From Hyphococcus sp. (GTDB lineage: Bacteria > Pseudomonadota > Alphaproteobacteria > Caulobacterales > Parvularculaceae): a stretch of 64,000 bases of DNA. The stretch spans positions 434,001-498,000 of the forward strand of contig JANQRY010000008.1 of assembly GCA_028284345.1 (NCBI GenBank). The letters run 5' to 3'. The position numbers and the translations under genes are program-made. The notes beneath the pieces are model-generated. The model saw only the letters and a program-made list of their open reading frames with translations. It was not told the origin of the DNA and ran no database searches. Shown here piece by piece: positions 9,018 through 18,535 of this stretch (the stretch's first letter is position 1; each line of letters starts with the position of its first letter).

Positions 9018-9536
9018 CTATTCCGCAGCGGCGAGGCGCTGTTCCTTTTTGAGTTTTTTCAAAACGCGGTCGCGTTTGAGACGCGACAAATGATCGATAA
9101 AGAGAACGCCTTCAAGGTGATCCATCTCGTGCTGAATGCAGGTCGCGAGCAACCCTTCCGCATCGAGAATTTGTTCCTTGCCGTCATAGTCGAGATATTT
9201 GACGCGGCATTGCGCCGGCCGCTCGACCTCGTCGAAAAATTCCGGAACGGAAAGGCATCCCTCTTCGTAAACGGCAAGCTCCTCGGACGGATCAAGAATT
9301 TCCGGATTGACGAAATAGCGCGGCGCGGGATCTTCGTCTTCTCCGGCGAGATCCATGACGATGACGCGCAACGGCACGCCGACCTGGATCGCCGCAAGGC
9401 CGATGCCCGGCGCGTCGTACATGGTCTCCAGCATGTCATCCATCAACGCGCGCAAGTCGTCATCGACCCGCTCTACGGGGTTCGATATTTCGCGCAGCCG
9501 CGGGTCCGGCGCGGTGAGGATTTTTCGGATCGCCAT
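9018..9536 (-). CDS. def: Peptide deformylase
   Basis: Def removes the formyl group from new polypeptides with a metal centre. All three family motifs are visible: [11 protein letters not shown] (motif 1, about residue 45), EGCLSVPEF (motif 2, metal Cys) and [12 protein letters not shown] (motif 3, the HExxH-type metal site). The length of 172 residues is typical. It is the first gene of def-fmt-truA, and its promoter must lie in the 146 bases separating it from the divergent rmuC-like gene at 9683. Confidence 0.96.
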   Translation of the reverse strand: MAIRKILTAPDPRLREISNPVERVDDDLRALMDDMLETMYDAPGIGLAAIQVGVPLRVIVMDLAGEDEDPAPRYFVNPEILDPSEELAVYEEGCLSVPEFFDEVERPAQCRVKYLDYDGKEQILDAEGLLATCIQHEMDHLEGVLFIDHLSRLKRDRVLKKLKKEQRLAAAE

Positions 9537-9682
9537 GGCCCTGACGTATGAGCCGGGTCCGCGCCCGTCAAGATCGGCGAGGGAATTCCGAGCCGCCCAT
9601 GGTTAACGCTAACCTCTCGCATTTTAACGGTTTTTCCCGTATGCTGAGGGCCGTGGCGTAGAGTTTTGGCGGGAATGGAAAA

Positions 9683-11743
9683 ATGGGGACGCTGACGCCC
9701 TTCCGCATCACCGTGATGGCGCAGGATGGCGCGGCCGCCGGCGATAGTACCGCCGGCGTGGAACAGCCGACGCAGGAGCCGTTGCTCACCGGCGCCGATA
9801 CGGCGCTCTGGGTCGGCTTCGGCGCCTTCATGTCGATCTTCCTTATCGTTCTCATCGCCATCATTCGCGCGCGCGTGATCAAGCCCGCCGAACGGATGGC
9901 GCGCGCGACCGACTTTTTCGAACCCGCTGGCGCCCAAGCGGAGATCACCTTCGACGATCCGTCGGAGGCCTACGCTGAGATCAAGAAATCGCGCAAGAAA
10001 GGCGGCAAGAAAAAAGCGGACAAGAAAGCAAAGAAATCCGGTCTCGACACGGAAGCGCCGACGGACGTTGTTTCCGAAGACGTCCCGGAAGCCCAAGAGG
10101 ACGCCGCAACGTCGGAAGAGGCGGCCGATGAACCGGCGCCCGATTCGAAGATGGCGGAGATCGCCGCCGCCATCGACAACGCCGCGCCAGAGGAAAAGGA
10201 AGGAGATGAAAGCGCCGAAGAAAAGAAGGCGGCGCCCTTCGCCGGCCTTTTTTCCCGCGACGAGGCGGCGCAAGAGGAAACGCCTTTATACGAGCATACG
10301 GAAACGGCTGTCGCGGATGTGGAAACGCTCGATGTCGCCACGGCGCCGGACGATGTGCGCATCGACCATCTTCCCGAGATCGACCAGAATTATTGGGATG
10401 CGGAGCGTCAGCGCCGCGAGGCGGCAGACTATGCGCGGGCAGAGGAAGAACGCCGCATGGCGCTCGAAGCCGCGGCCCGGGCCCGGGCCGAAGCGGCGCT
10501 GCGGGAAGAAGCCGCGGCCGCGCAACGCAAGACCGACGCCGCCCTTGACCAGCGCATGCAGGCGATGGCGGAAATGCAGGGCAAGCTCGACGCCATGGCG
10601 GACCGGTTGTCCCGGAACGCCGACGGCGTTGAGGCCCGCATCGGCGCGTCGCTTGAGAAAAAGTTCGAAGGTCTGAGCGACGACCTGCATCACCGCCTCC
10701 ACGCCGCCGCCGCGGAGATTGATAAAATGCAAGCGGACGCCGCGGCGGGCGTCGCCGCCCGGGGGGACGACGGCGCCGCGCTGATGATTGCCGGCCATAT
10801 CGAGGCCCTGCAGAAAGCGACGGAGGCCGCGCTCGCCGGTCTTGCCGAGCGCGTCGACGCATTAAGCGCGGCGCAGGCGGCCGATCCGACGCGGCCGGAG
10901 GAACTGCGCCGGCTCAACGCGCTGCTCGCCGAACGGGCCGCGCCCGCCGTCGCCGGGACGCTGCAACTGGGCGACCTGGTGCGCTCGGCCCTGCCGGCGG
11001 ACCGCTATGCCTTCGACCGGGAACTGAGCAACGGCGCAAAAGCCGATTGCGTGATTACGCGCCCGGGCGCCGCGCCTTTCGCCATCGACGCGCGCTACCC
11101 CGCCGACGCGTTCGACCGCTATGCCCGGGCCGACGACAAGGCGCGGGACCATGCGGCGACCGCCTATCGCCGCGCCATCCTGCGCCACATGATTTTCGTC
11201 GCAGAGAAACTGATCTCACCGGAAGAAACCGCGGACTTCGCCATCCTGTTTGCGCCCAACGATACGATCTTCAACGATCTCCACCAGAACTTCGCCGACA
11301 TCGTCCAGGACGCCTATCGCGCGCGCATCTGGATCGCCTCGCCCACATCGTTGATGGCGACGCTGCATATGATGAACGCCGCCGCGCAAACAGACGAGAA
11401 CGGGCAAGGCGTCGCCGACATGGAGTTGAGAAACGCCGTCGCCGCTTTGACCGACCGGATCGGCGCGCTAGAGGAAAATCTGGCGCGCCTCGCTGCGACG
11501 CCGGCGACAGCGGCCGTGGTCGAAACCATCCACGCGGATCAACAGATCGTCGAAAGCGCGCCGCCTGAACAGGCGCCCCCCGACGACGACGCCTCCGCGG
11601 CGGCGAACGAACCGCCGGCGGCGCCCCTCGCGGAAACAGAAGAAGCCGCGGTCGAGATTATCGGCGCCGAGCCTGCGCCCGCAGACAATGACGCGGACGA
11701 AGACGCCGGCGGCGCAGCGCGCCGGCCGTTCCCCTTGCGCTAG
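9683..11743 (+). CDS. Membrane-anchored RmuC-domain protein
   Basis: The 686-residue protein has a single membrane segment (about residues 41-62). A lysine-rich stretch follows near 95-120 (KKSRKKGGKKKADKKAKKSG), then a long acidic and coiled-coil part (about 120-420, rich in Glu, Ala and Arg heptads). A C-terminal RmuC-like domain lies at about 425-570: LQLGDLVRSALPADRY, PFAIDARYPADAF, RRAILRHMIFVAEKLISPEE, FAILFAPNDTIFNDL. The tail is again Ala/Glu/Pro rich. RmuC proteins limit DNA inversion and are suspected nucleases (PD-(D/E)xK fold). This one is longer and more divergent than E. coli RmuC and lacks its strong RGxWGE motif, so nuclease activity is uncertain. It is divergent from def. Confidence 0.7.
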   Translation: MGTLTPFRITVMAQDGAAAGDSTAGVEQPTQEPLLTGADTALWVGFGAFMSIFLIVLIAIIRARVIKPAERMARATDFFEPAGAQAEITFDDPSEAYAEIKKSRKKGGKKKADKKAKKSGLDTEAPTDVVSEDVPEAQEDAATSEEAADEPAPDSKMAEIAAAIDNAAPEEKEGDESAEEKKAAPFAGLFSRDEAAQEETPLYEHTETAVADVETLDVATAPDDVRIDHLPEIDQNYWDAERQRREAADYARAEEERRMALEAAARARAEAALREEAAAAQRKTDAALDQRMQAMAEMQGKLDAMADRLSRNADGVEARIGASLEKKFEGLSDDLHHRLHAAAAEIDKMQADAAAGVAARGDDGAALMIAGHIEALQKATEAALAGLAERVDALSAAQAADPTRPEELRRLNALLAERAAPAVAGTLQLGDLVRSALPADRYAFDRELSNGAKADCVITRPGAAPFAIDARYPADAFDRYARADDKARDHAATAYRRAILRHMIFVAEKLISPEETADFAILFAPNDTIFNDLHQNFADIVQDAYRARIWIASPTSLMATLHMMNAAAQTDENGQGVADMELRNAVAALTDRIGALEENLARLAATPATAAVVETIHADQQIVESAPPEQAPPDDDASAAANEPPAAPLAETEEAAVEIIGAEPAPADNDADEDAGGAARRPFPLR

Positions 11744-11746
11744 GGA

Positions 11747-11938
11747 TTATTGCGCCGCGGCGGCGCCTTCCGGTCTGTAAATGAACTTGCGGCCGCAATA
11801 GCCGCATTCGGCCTCGCCGTCGTCGAGGGAATACCAGACGACCGGATGGCCGAGCGCCCCGCCGCCGCCGTCGCAGCATACGCGGCGCTTGTCGGTATAA
11901 ATGACCTCGGGGGGCTGTGTTTTCGGTTGCTCGTTCAT
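11747..11938 (-). CDS. zf-CHCC zinc-finger protein (NDUFS6/complex I-linked family)
   Basis: A 63-residue protein with the zf-CHCC pattern: VCCDGGGGALGHPVVW (Cys and His), then AECGYCGRKF (Cys pair). In alphaproteobacteria such small proteins are homologues of the mitochondrial complex I subunit NDUFS6 and bind zinc. The gene ends 4 bases past the stop of the convergent RmuC-like gene, so the two 3' ends nearly touch. Nothing else is known of its partners here. Confidence 0.85.
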   Translation of the reverse strand: MNEQPKTQPPEVIYTDKRRVCCDGGGGALGHPVVWYSLDDGEAECGYCGRKFIYRPEGAAAAQ

Positions 11939-12046
11939 CAGCGCGGATCCGTTTCCCTGCCAATGCCGCGGCGCGGGCGCGTCGTCAAGAGAGGAAACCG
12001 TCGCGCCGGCTTTCGCCAGGGGCGCCGCAAATGATAGGGTCGGCTC

Positions 12047-12253
12047 ATGCAGAAATTCCTGATCATCGCCGGCGTCCTCCTCCTCGCCGCCGGTCTTTTA
12101 TGGCCGGTCCTGTCGAAGCTCGGCCTCGGCCGGCTGCCCGGCGACATCATGATCCGGCGGGAGGGGCTGACGCTCTATTTTCCGCTGACGACGATGATCA
12201 TCGTCTCAATCGTCCTGACGCTGATCATGCGGTTCTGGGGCGGCGGGAAATAA
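12047..12253 (+). CDS. DUF2905 family small membrane protein
   Basis: A 68-residue protein with two membrane helices (about residues 3-22 and 45-62) and a conserved cytoplasmic or periplasmic loop LGLGRLPGDIMIRREGLTLY followed by FPLTTMIIVSIVLTL. That loop is the signature of DUF2905. The role is unknown. The stop codon directly abuts the last base of the convergent dut gene. Confidence 0.88.
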   Translation: MQKFLIIAGVLLLAAGLLWPVLSKLGLGRLPGDIMIRREGLTLYFPLTTMIIVSIVLTLIMRFWGGGK

Positions 12254-12757
12254 TCAAACGCCCGTCGACCCGAAGCCGCCGGCGCCGCGTTCGGTTTCGT
12301 CGAGTTCGCCCACTTCCTCAAACCGCGCCTGCCACACCGGCGCAATCACCATCTGGCCGATGCGGTCGCCGCGACGGATGGTGAAATCTTCGCTGCCGTG
12401 ATTGATCAGGATCACTTTCAACTCGCCGCGATAATCCGCGTCGATGGTGCCCGGCGCATTGACGCAGGCAATCCCGTGTTTCGCGGCGAGCCCCGAGCGC
12501 GGGCGCATCTGCGCCTCCCAGCCGGGCGGCAAAGCAATCGCGATCCCTGTCGGAACCATATAGCGCTCGCCGGGCTTCAGCGTCAGCGGTTCAGCGACAG
12601 CGGCGCGGACGTCCGCGCCGGCGGCGAGCGCCGTCTCGTAGCGGGGCAAATCGAGATCGGCCCCATGAGGAAGACGTTTGATGCGCACCGTCGGCGCGGC
12701 GAGGATGTCGACGCGCTGCTCCGCGTCGTCGTCCTGTTTGATGGCTGTCACTGACAT
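12254..12757 (-). CDS. dut: dUTP diphosphatase
   Basis: Dut splits dUTP to dUMP and pyrophosphate, keeping uracil out of DNA and supplying dTMP synthesis. Trimeric dUTPase motifs are in order: ADVRAAV (motif 1), [13 protein letters not shown] (motif 2), [11 protein letters not shown] (motif 3), [13 protein letters not shown] (motif 4) and GFGSTGV at the C-terminus (motif 5, the P-loop-like arm). The length is 167 residues. ATG 12757 gives [14 protein letters not shown]. It stands alone on the minus strand between a convergent DUF2905 gene and the DUF885 gene upstream. Confidence 0.96.
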   Translation of the reverse strand: MSVTAIKQDDDAEQRVDILAAPTVRIKRLPHGADLDLPRYETALAAGADVRAAVAEPLTLKPGERYMVPTGIAIALPPGWEAQMRPRSGLAAKHGIACVNAPGTIDADYRGELKVILINHGSEDFTIRRGDRIGQMVIAPVWQARFEEVGELDETERGAGGFGSTGV

Positions 12758-12892
12758 GGGAAAATCCTGATGGTCGCTTGTCCTCTCAAAAACGAGGATC
12801 CAATCGAAGAATATGCGCAGATTCCCGCTGCGGCGGGGCGCTCAAAAGTCTTAAGTTTCCTCAATTTTTCCCTGTGAATTCCACGGGGGAAA

Positions 12893-14839
12893 TTATCCCT
12901 TCGTTGCAGCGATCCAGCGATCGATCTTCGCTTCCAGAACGCCAAGGGGCGCGGCGCCGGTGAGCAGCACTTCATCGTGGAACGCCTTGATGTCAAAGGC
13001 CTCGCCCAACTCCTCTTCCGCCTTGGCCCGCAAGCCCTCCATCTTGAGCATACCGAGCTTGTAGGCGCAGGCCTGTCCCGGGACGGCGGCGTAGCGTTCG
13101 ATCTCCCGCGTCACGGAGGCGCGGGATTCGCCGGTCGCCGAGACCATGTAGTCAATGGCCTGGCCGCGGGTCCAGCGTTTGGCGTGCAGCCCGGAATCAA
13201 CGACGAGGCGCGCCGCGCGAAAAATTTCCGCCTGCAACCGGCCGAGATCTTCTTCCGGCCGGCCCTCATAAACGCCCATCTCCTTGGCAAGCTTTTCCGC
13301 GTAAAGCGCCCAGCCTTCGGCGTATTCGGAATAGGAGAGCATGTTGCGAATGAGCGGCATGCCTTCTTTTTCCTGCGCCAGGGAAATCTGGAAGTGATGG
13401 CCCGGCACGGCTTCGTGATGGGTCAGCGTGCGCAGGGAGTGGATCGGATTGTCGGCCATGCTTTTCAGGTTGATCCAGTAAATCCCCGGACGCGACCCGT
13501 CGAGCGGCGCACTCGAATAATATCCGCCTGCGGATGAATCCTGCTCATAGACGGGAATGCGCCGCACTTCGAGCGCGGCCTTCGGCAGCGCCCCGAACCA
13601 GTCGGGCGCAAGGACATCGATCTCCGCGACCTGCTCGCGAAGCAGCGCCAGAAGGTCCGCACGGCCCTCATCGGTATCGGGATAAACATTATCCTCCCGC
13701 GCCGCGAGCTGCTGCATGCGCGCGGCGACGGAGCCTTTGCCGAGCCCGATGGATTTGAGGAGCCCGTCCATCTCCGCCGTGATACGCGCCACCTCGGCGA
13801 GGCCGAGGGCGTGAATTTCATCGCCGGTCATGCCGCCGCCGCCATAGGCGTCCAGCGTGAACTGGTAATAGGCCTCGCCCTCTTCGCCGAGCCGCCAGAG
13901 CCCGGCGTCGGAACCGGCCTGCTCCACAAGCCCTTCAAGCGCCGCCGCGAGGCGCGCATAGGCGGGATAGACGACCGCCTCAACGCGTTCGGCCGCCGTC
14001 GTCGCAAACTGCCCGCGCTCGTCCGCGGTCAGATCCTCAATCGCCTCCATCTTGGTCGCCAGCGTCGTCACCAGCGGATGGTCCGCCGGCGCCGGCGCCG
14101 TCAGTCCGCGAATGGCGTTCACGGCGCCGGTCAGGGAAAAACCCGGCGGCGTTACCCCAAGCGCCGCATCGGCGCCGATCGTTTCGATCACTTCGTCAAA
14201 AACGCGGCCCATGGCTTCAAGGCGCGCAAGATACGCTTCCACGTCGCCGCGCGTTTTAATCGGATGCTGCGTTTGCATCATGCGCGGCAGGTAAAGATGC
14301 GGACCGGTCAGCTGCGTCACCATAAAGGGCGTCGCCGCCCAGCCGGCGCCGGAGTTCGGCGACGCCGACCCAAACTCCGCCGCGCCGCCAAAACCGAACT
14401 GATTGCGCCGGGCGGCGGTGCGGTAGGCGTCGTAAAGAATCTCGTAGGTGACAAGGGCGTCGCCCGAGAGGCCGCTCTTGTCGATGGAGCGCAGCTCCTG
14501 CAGGAAGCGCTCGTTCATTTCGCGCGCGCGCTGCCCGGCGGCGAAGCCATAGTCGCCGAGCCGTGCGAGGTAGCCTTCGCCGGCGAGGTCCTCCGAAACG
14601 CCGAGCGACGTTGCAAGTTCCGGCGAGACCGCGAGGGTCTCCTGCGCATGGCGCGCGGCCATTTCTTGAAGCGCTTCGGCCGGGGACAAAACCGTTTCCT
14701 CAACCGGCGCCGCGACCGCCGTCGGCGTTTCCGGCGCGGGCGCTTCCTCGCCGCCGCCGCAGGCGGCGACCGCGACGGCGCCGGCAATCATGGCGCCGCA
14801 ATAGATGACGCGACGGAACAAGGGTTGCGATTGGCTCAT
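12893..14839 (-). CDS. DUF885 lipoprotein, predicted zinc metallopeptidase
   Basis: The 648-residue protein has a lipoprotein signal peptide with lipobox ending in Cys27 (VAVAAC), then a Pro/Ala/Glu linker. The remainder is a DUF885 domain. The metal site HHEAVPGHHFQ lies at about residue 474, with a downstream Glu in YAEGWALYAEKL, the gluzincin pattern seen in this family. Related proteins are large helical zincins thought to cleave peptides; the substrate is unknown. The mature protein should be tethered in the periplasm or to the outer membrane. It stands alone, well upstream of dut and downstream of the pnp terminators. Confidence 0.87.
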   Translation of the reverse strand: MSQSQPLFRRVIYCGAMIAGAVAVAACGGGEEAPAPETPTAVAAPVEETVLSPAEALQEMAARHAQETLAVSPELATSLGVSEDLAGEGYLARLGDYGFAAGQRAREMNERFLQELRSIDKSGLSGDALVTYEILYDAYRTAARRNQFGFGGAAEFGSASPNSGAGWAATPFMVTQLTGPHLYLPRMMQTQHPIKTRGDVEAYLARLEAMGRVFDEVIETIGADAALGVTPPGFSLTGAVNAIRGLTAPAPADHPLVTTLATKMEAIEDLTADERGQFATTAAERVEAVVYPAYARLAAALEGLVEQAGSDAGLWRLGEEGEAYYQFTLDAYGGGGMTGDEIHALGLAEVARITAEMDGLLKSIGLGKGSVAARMQQLAAREDNVYPDTDEGRADLLALLREQVAEIDVLAPDWFGALPKAALEVRRIPVYEQDSSAGGYYSSAPLDGSRPGIYWINLKSMADNPIHSLRTLTHHEAVPGHHFQISLAQEKEGMPLIRNMLSYSEYAEGWALYAEKLAKEMGVYEGRPEEDLGRLQAEIFRAARLVVDSGLHAKRWTRGQAIDYMVSATGESRASVTREIERYAAVPGQACAYKLGMLKMEGLRAKAEEELGEAFDIKAFHDEVLLTGAAPLGVLEAKIDRWIAATKG

Positions 14840-14921
14840 GGTTGTCCCCCTTCGGATCTCACCTGATTCGCGTGGGCGCAGCTTAAAGCAAGAAACGCCG
14901 CGGAAAAGGGGCCAATCCCGT

Positions 14922-14999
14922 GCAAAAAGAAAGGCCCGGTGCCCATGGCCCCCGTGGGCCCCACGCGCAAAAAGAAAGGCCCGGCATCGCCGGGCCTTC
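14922..14999 (-). terminator. Tandem rho-independent terminators after pnp
   Basis: On the minus strand, 30 bases after the pnp stop, AAGGCCCGGC-GAT-GCCGGGCCTT forms a 10-bp stem followed by TCTTTTTGC. A second, weaker GC hairpin follows and again ends in GGGCCTTTCTTTTTGC. The 18-base unit covering the 3' stem arm and T-run is repeated exactly (14922-14939 and 14967-14984), so the second site probably arose by local duplication. Confidence 0.85.
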
Positions 15000-15029
15000 C
15001 TGGTTCCTGTACCTCGAAAAAAGGCGGCG

Positions 15030-17150
15030 TCAGTCGTCGCCCTTCTTGATTTCCTCGCCGGTGTTCTGGTCGACCACTTTCATGGAGAGGCGCACCTTGC
15101 CGCGATCATCAAAGCCGAGAAGTTTCACAAAAACTTCGTCGCCTTCCCTGACCACGTCGGTGGTTTTTTCCGGGCGGCCGTCATTCAGTTGCGAAATGTG
15201 GACGAGGCCGTCCCGGGCGCCGAAGAAATTGACGAAGGCGCCAAAGTCCATGGTTTTGACGACCTTGCCTTTGTAGATTTCGCCGACTTCCGGTTCGGCG
15301 ACAATGGAGTGAATCCATTTCTGCGCCGCCTCGATTTCATCTTTGGAACTCGACGCAATCTTGATGAGACCCTCATCGTCGATGTTGATCTTGGCGCCGG
15401 TCTCCTCAACGATTTGGCGAATGATCTTGCCGCCGGACCCGATGACGTCGCGAATTTTGTCTTTCGCGATCTGCATGGTCTCAATGCGCGGCGCGTGTTC
15501 GCCGAGATCGGCGCGGGCCTCGTCAAGCGCCTTGCCCATTTCGCCGAGAATATGCATGCGCCCGTCCTTGGCCTGAGCCAGGGCGGTTTTCATGATCTCT
15601 TCGGTGATGCCGGCGATCTTAATGTCCATCTGCAGGGAGGTGATGCCCTCGTCGGTGCCGGCGACTTTAAAGTCCATGTCGCCAAGATGGTCTTCATCGC
15701 CAAGAATATCGGAGAGAACGGCGAATTTCTCGCCTTCTAAGATCAGCCCCATAGCGATGCCCGCCACCGGGCGTTTGACCGGCACGCCAGCGTCCATCAT
15801 CGCCAGCGACGAGCCGCAGACCGTCGCCATGGAGGACGAGCCGTTCGATTCGGTGATCTCCGAAACGAGGCGGATGACGTAGGGAAATTCCTCCTGGGTC
15901 GGAAGAACCGCTTTCAGGGCGCGCCAGGCGAGCTTGCCATGGCCGATTTCACGCCGGCCGGTAAAGCCCATGCGGCCTACTTCGCCGACCGAATAGGGCG
16001 GGAAGTTATAGTGGAGGAGGAAGCTTTCCTTTCGCGTGCCTTCGAGGGCATCGATGAACTGTTCGTCTTCGCCCGTGCCGAGCGTTGCAACCACAAGCGC
16101 CTGGGTTTCGCCGCGGGTGAAGAGCGCGCTCCCGTGAGTGCGGGGCAGAACGCCGGCTTCCGATACGATGGGACGGACCGTCTTGGTGTCGCGCCCGTCA
16201 ATGCGCTCGCCGGTGTCGATAATGCCGCCGCGCACAATATCGGATTCGATGGTCTTGAAGGCGCCGCCGACAACGGACCCTGACGGGGCGTCTTCGTTTT
16301 CCTCATCGCACAGCGCTTCGACAGCCTTGTCCTTTGCTGCGGCGAGGGCATCCTGCCGGTCCTGCTTCACCTGGATTGTGTAAGCGGCCCGCACGTCGCC
16401 TTCGACCAGTTCGCGCACCTGGCGCTCCACATCGGAATTGTCCGGCGGGGTGAACTCCCAGGGCTCTTTCGCACATTCTTCCGCGAAGGAAATAATCAGG
16501 TCGATGGCCTCTTTCGCCGCCTTGTGGCCTTCCATCACGGCGCCGAGCATGACGTCCTCGGAAAGCTCGCTCGCCTGGCTTTCGACCATCATCACCGCGT
16601 CCGACGTGCCAGCCATGACGAGATCAAGTTTCGTTTCCGGCGTCTCGTCGATGCTCGGATTGACCACATACTGGCCGTCAATATAGCCGACGCGCGCCGC
16701 CGCGATCGGACCCATGAACGGCACGCCGGAAATGGTCAGCGCCGCCGAAGCGGCGACCATGGCGACGACGTCCGGGTCGTTCTCAAGATCGTGAGAGAGG
16801 ACCTGCGTCACGACGAGCACTTCGTTTTTAAAACCTTTGGCGAAGAGCGGGCGGATCGGCCGGTCGATCAATCGCGACGTGAGCGTTTCTTTTTCCGTCG
16901 GGCGCGCCTCGCGTTTGAAGTACCCGCCCGGGACGCGGCCCGCAGCGTAGTATTTTTCCTGGTAATGCACGGTCAGCGGAAAGAAATCGAAATTGGGGTT
17001 CGGCGCCTTCGCCGCAGTCACGGCGGCGAGCACGGTCGTCTCGCCATAGGTCGCGAGCACCGCGCCGTCGGCCTGCCGCGCCACGCGGCCCGTTTCGAGC
17101 GTCAGCGTCTTGCCGGCCCATTCAATCGATTTTTTCGTGATGTTAAACAT
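15030..17150 (-). CDS. pnp: Polyribonucleotide nucleotidyltransferase (PNPase)
   Basis: PNPase degrades RNA 3'-to-5' using phosphate and is a core part of the degradosome. Order of domains: RNase PH-like 1 (about 1-210, starts [21 protein letters not shown]), a helical linker, RNase PH-like 2 (about 305-540) with the acidic catalytic residues in [22 protein letters not shown] (about 550-610, [13 protein letters not shown]), and S1 (about 620-690, [20 protein letters not shown]). The length of 706 residues is normal. An SDR gene lies between it and rpsO, which usually neighbours pnp directly. Two terminators follow it. Confidence 0.97.
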   Translation of the reverse strand: MFNITKKSIEWAGKTLTLETGRVARQADGAVLATYGETTVLAAVTAAKAPNPNFDFFPLTVHYQEKYYAAGRVPGGYFKREARPTEKETLTSRLIDRPIRPLFAKGFKNEVLVVTQVLSHDLENDPDVVAMVAASAALTISGVPFMGPIAAARVGYIDGQYVVNPSIDETPETKLDLVMAGTSDAVMMVESQASELSEDVMLGAVMEGHKAAKEAIDLIISFAEECAKEPWEFTPPDNSDVERQVRELVEGDVRAAYTIQVKQDRQDALAAAKDKAVEALCDEENEDAPSGSVVGGAFKTIESDIVRGGIIDTGERIDGRDTKTVRPIVSEAGVLPRTHGSALFTRGETQALVVATLGTGEDEQFIDALEGTRKESFLLHYNFPPYSVGEVGRMGFTGRREIGHGKLAWRALKAVLPTQEEFPYVIRLVSEITESNGSSSMATVCGSSLAMMDAGVPVKRPVAGIAMGLILEGEKFAVLSDILGDEDHLGDMDFKVAGTDEGITSLQMDIKIAGITEEIMKTALAQAKDGRMHILGEMGKALDEARADLGEHAPRIETMQIAKDKIRDVIGSGGKIIRQIVEETGAKINIDDEGLIKIASSSKDEIEAAQKWIHSIVAEPEVGEIYKGKVVKTMDFGAFVNFFGARDGLVHISQLNDGRPEKTTDVVREGDEVFVKLLGFDDRGKVRLSMKVVDQNTGEEIKKGDD

Positions 17151-17207
17151 GGTCGTTTCTTCTTTCTTCGTTCGAGGCGCCGCCGGATTGCGAACGCCGT
17201 AGGCAAT

Positions 17208-17252
17208 GGTCTGTGGTTAGTGGTCAGCTTACTGATTACTGACAACCGACCA
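17208..17252. repeat. Imperfect inverted repeat between the SDR gene and pnp
   Basis: GTGGTTAGTGGTCAG and CTGACAACCGACCAC face each other around an 11-15 base loop (12 of 15 positions pair). It directly follows the SDR stop in the minus-strand direction and precedes pnp by about 60 bases. There is no T-run. It could be a processing hairpin in the pnp leader, which in other bacteria is cleaved by RNase III, or an intergenic repeat. Confidence 0.45.
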
Positions 17253-17253
17253 C

Positions 17254-18015
17254 TTATCTCGGTTGCATTCTGATGGCGCCGTCGAGCCGGACCGTCTCTC
17301 CATTCATGTAAGAGTTGCGGCAGATTTCAAGCGCCATGGAGGCGTATTCTTCGGGCGCGCCGAGCCGCTTCGGAAACGGCACCATGGCGGCGAGCGCGTC
17401 CTGAACCTTCTGGTCCATGCCCGCCATCATCGGCGTCCAGAAAATGCCCGGGGCGATGGTGTTGACGCGCACGCCAATGGACATGAGGTCGCGCGCAATG
17501 GGGAGCGTCATGCCGGCGACGCCCGCTTTCGACGCGGAATAGGCCGCCTGACCGATCTGGCCGTCAAAAGCGGCGACGGAGGCCGTGTTGACGATAACGC
17601 CGCGCTCGCCGTCGGCCTGAGGATCGTTCTTTTCCATTTCTGCAGCGACGAGCCGGATGCAGTTGAACGTGCCGATCAGGTTGACGGTGATGGTGCGCGT
17701 GAAATTGTCGAGATTGTGGGCGCCGTTCTTGCCGAAAGTTTTTTCGCCCGTCGCGATGCCGGCGCAGTTGACGAGGATCGACGGCGCGCCATGAGCGGCG
17801 ACGCTTTCGGAAAGCGCCGCAGCGACGCTCTCTTCCGAGGCGACATCGACCTTGAAAAAGGCGCCGCCGATCTTTTCCGCATGCGCCTTACCCTTGTCTT
17901 CCTGCAGATCCCAGATCGCAACCTTGACCCCTTCTTTCGCAAGCGCTTCGGCCGTCGCGCCGCCGAGGCCCGAGGCGCCGCCGGTGACAATGGCGGATGT
18001 GCCGTTGAGGTTCAT
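17254..18015 (-). CDS. SDR family 3-hydroxyacyl-CoA dehydrogenase (HSD17B10-like)
   Basis: A 253-residue short-chain dehydrogenase that starts MNLNGTSAIVTGGASGLGGA, which holds the NAD-binding TGGxxGLG. NCAGIATG follows, then catalytic YSASKAGV (Tyr, Lys) and PGIFWTPM. Sequence and length resemble the type II 3-hydroxyacyl-CoA dehydrogenases, which oxidise 3-hydroxyacyl-CoA in fatty acid breakdown; other SDR substrates are possible. ATG 18015 is chosen over 18069 because the Rossmann motif then starts at the usual distance, and the longer form would run into the repeat. It interrupts the usual rpsO-pnp neighbourhood. Confidence 0.85.
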   Translation of the reverse strand: MNLNGTSAIVTGGASGLGGATAEALAKEGVKVAIWDLQEDKGKAHAEKIGGAFFKVDVASEESVAAALSESVAAHGAPSILVNCAGIATGEKTFGKNGAHNLDNFTRTITVNLIGTFNCIRLVAAEMEKNDPQADGERGVIVNTASVAAFDGQIGQAAYSASKAGVAGMTLPIARDLMSIGVRVNTIAPGIFWTPMMAGMDQKVQDALAAMVPFPKRLGAPEEYASMALEICRNSYMNGETVRLDGAIRMQPR

Positions 18016-18033
18016 ATATTTGCTCCGAACTTC

Positions 18034-18156
18034 ATCTCTCCCCCACGGGGAGAGGTCGAAATCGCGCAAGCGATTTCGGGTGAGGGGGTAGGGTTTTTGA
18101 GAGAGCCGAGGCTTTGCTCCCCCTCACCCTAACCCTCTCCCCGCTGGGGAGAGGGA
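18034..18156. repeat. Multi-hairpin intergenic repeat (CCCTCTCCCC...GGGGAGAGGG)
   Basis: Directly after the rpsO stop come CCCTCTCCCCgctGGGGAGAGGG (18133-18155), a pair of facing arms built on CCCTCACCC and GGGTGAGGG, an inner GAAATCGC/GCGATTTC hairpin (18058-18077), and CTCTCCCcCACGGGGAGAG (18036-18054). This nested pattern is a widespread alphaproteobacterial intergenic element. Lying between rpsO and the SDR gene, it may attenuate or stabilise the rpsO transcript. Confidence 0.75.
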
Positions 18157-18157
18157 A

Positions 18158-18427
18158 CTAGCGACGCAGGCCGAGCTCTTCGATCAGCTTTTTGTAGCGC
18201 GCTTCGTCAGTGCGCTTGACATAGTCGAGCAGGCGACGGCGCTGGGACACCATCTTCAACAGCCCGCGACGGGAATGGTTGTCTTTCTTGTGGCCCTTGA
18301 AGTGCTCGGTGAGGTTGGAAATGCGCTCCGACAGGATCGCGACCTGCACCTCCGGCGAGCCGGTGTCGCCGTCTTTTTGCGCAAATTTTTTGATGAGTTC
18401 GGCCTTGCGGGCCGCTTCGATAGACAT
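18158..18427 (-). CDS. rpsO: 30S ribosomal protein S15
   Basis: An 89-residue S15, a primary 16S rRNA-binding protein of the platform. It starts [20 protein letters not shown] and continues with [16 protein letters not shown] and [21 protein letters not shown], all family-conserved. ATG 18427 is selected: the frame stays open 35 codons further, but that part is Pro/Arg-rich and not S15-like. The 108-base gap from truB leaves room for the leader that S15 uses for autoregulation in other bacteria; I do not see a defined pseudoknot. Confidence 0.97.
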   Translation of the reverse strand: MSIEAARKAELIKKFAQKDGDTGSPEVQVAILSERISNLTEHFKGHKKDNHSRRGLLKMVSQRRRLLDYVKRTDEARYKKLIEELGLRR

Positions 18428-18535
18428 GGGTGTTCTCCGCGGCGTCGGGTCAATGTGCGGCCGCGCCGGGACGCCGTCCAGCGCGGTCGGGAATTCGCGG
18501 CGGCTTATGGGGGAAAGGGCCGCCGAAGGCAAGGG

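Noticed and set aside
9595-9640. CtrA binding sites (TTAACGCTAACC...TTTTAACGG) before the RmuC-like gene
   Set aside because: TTAAC half-sites occur but not with the 7-base spacing of the CtrA box.
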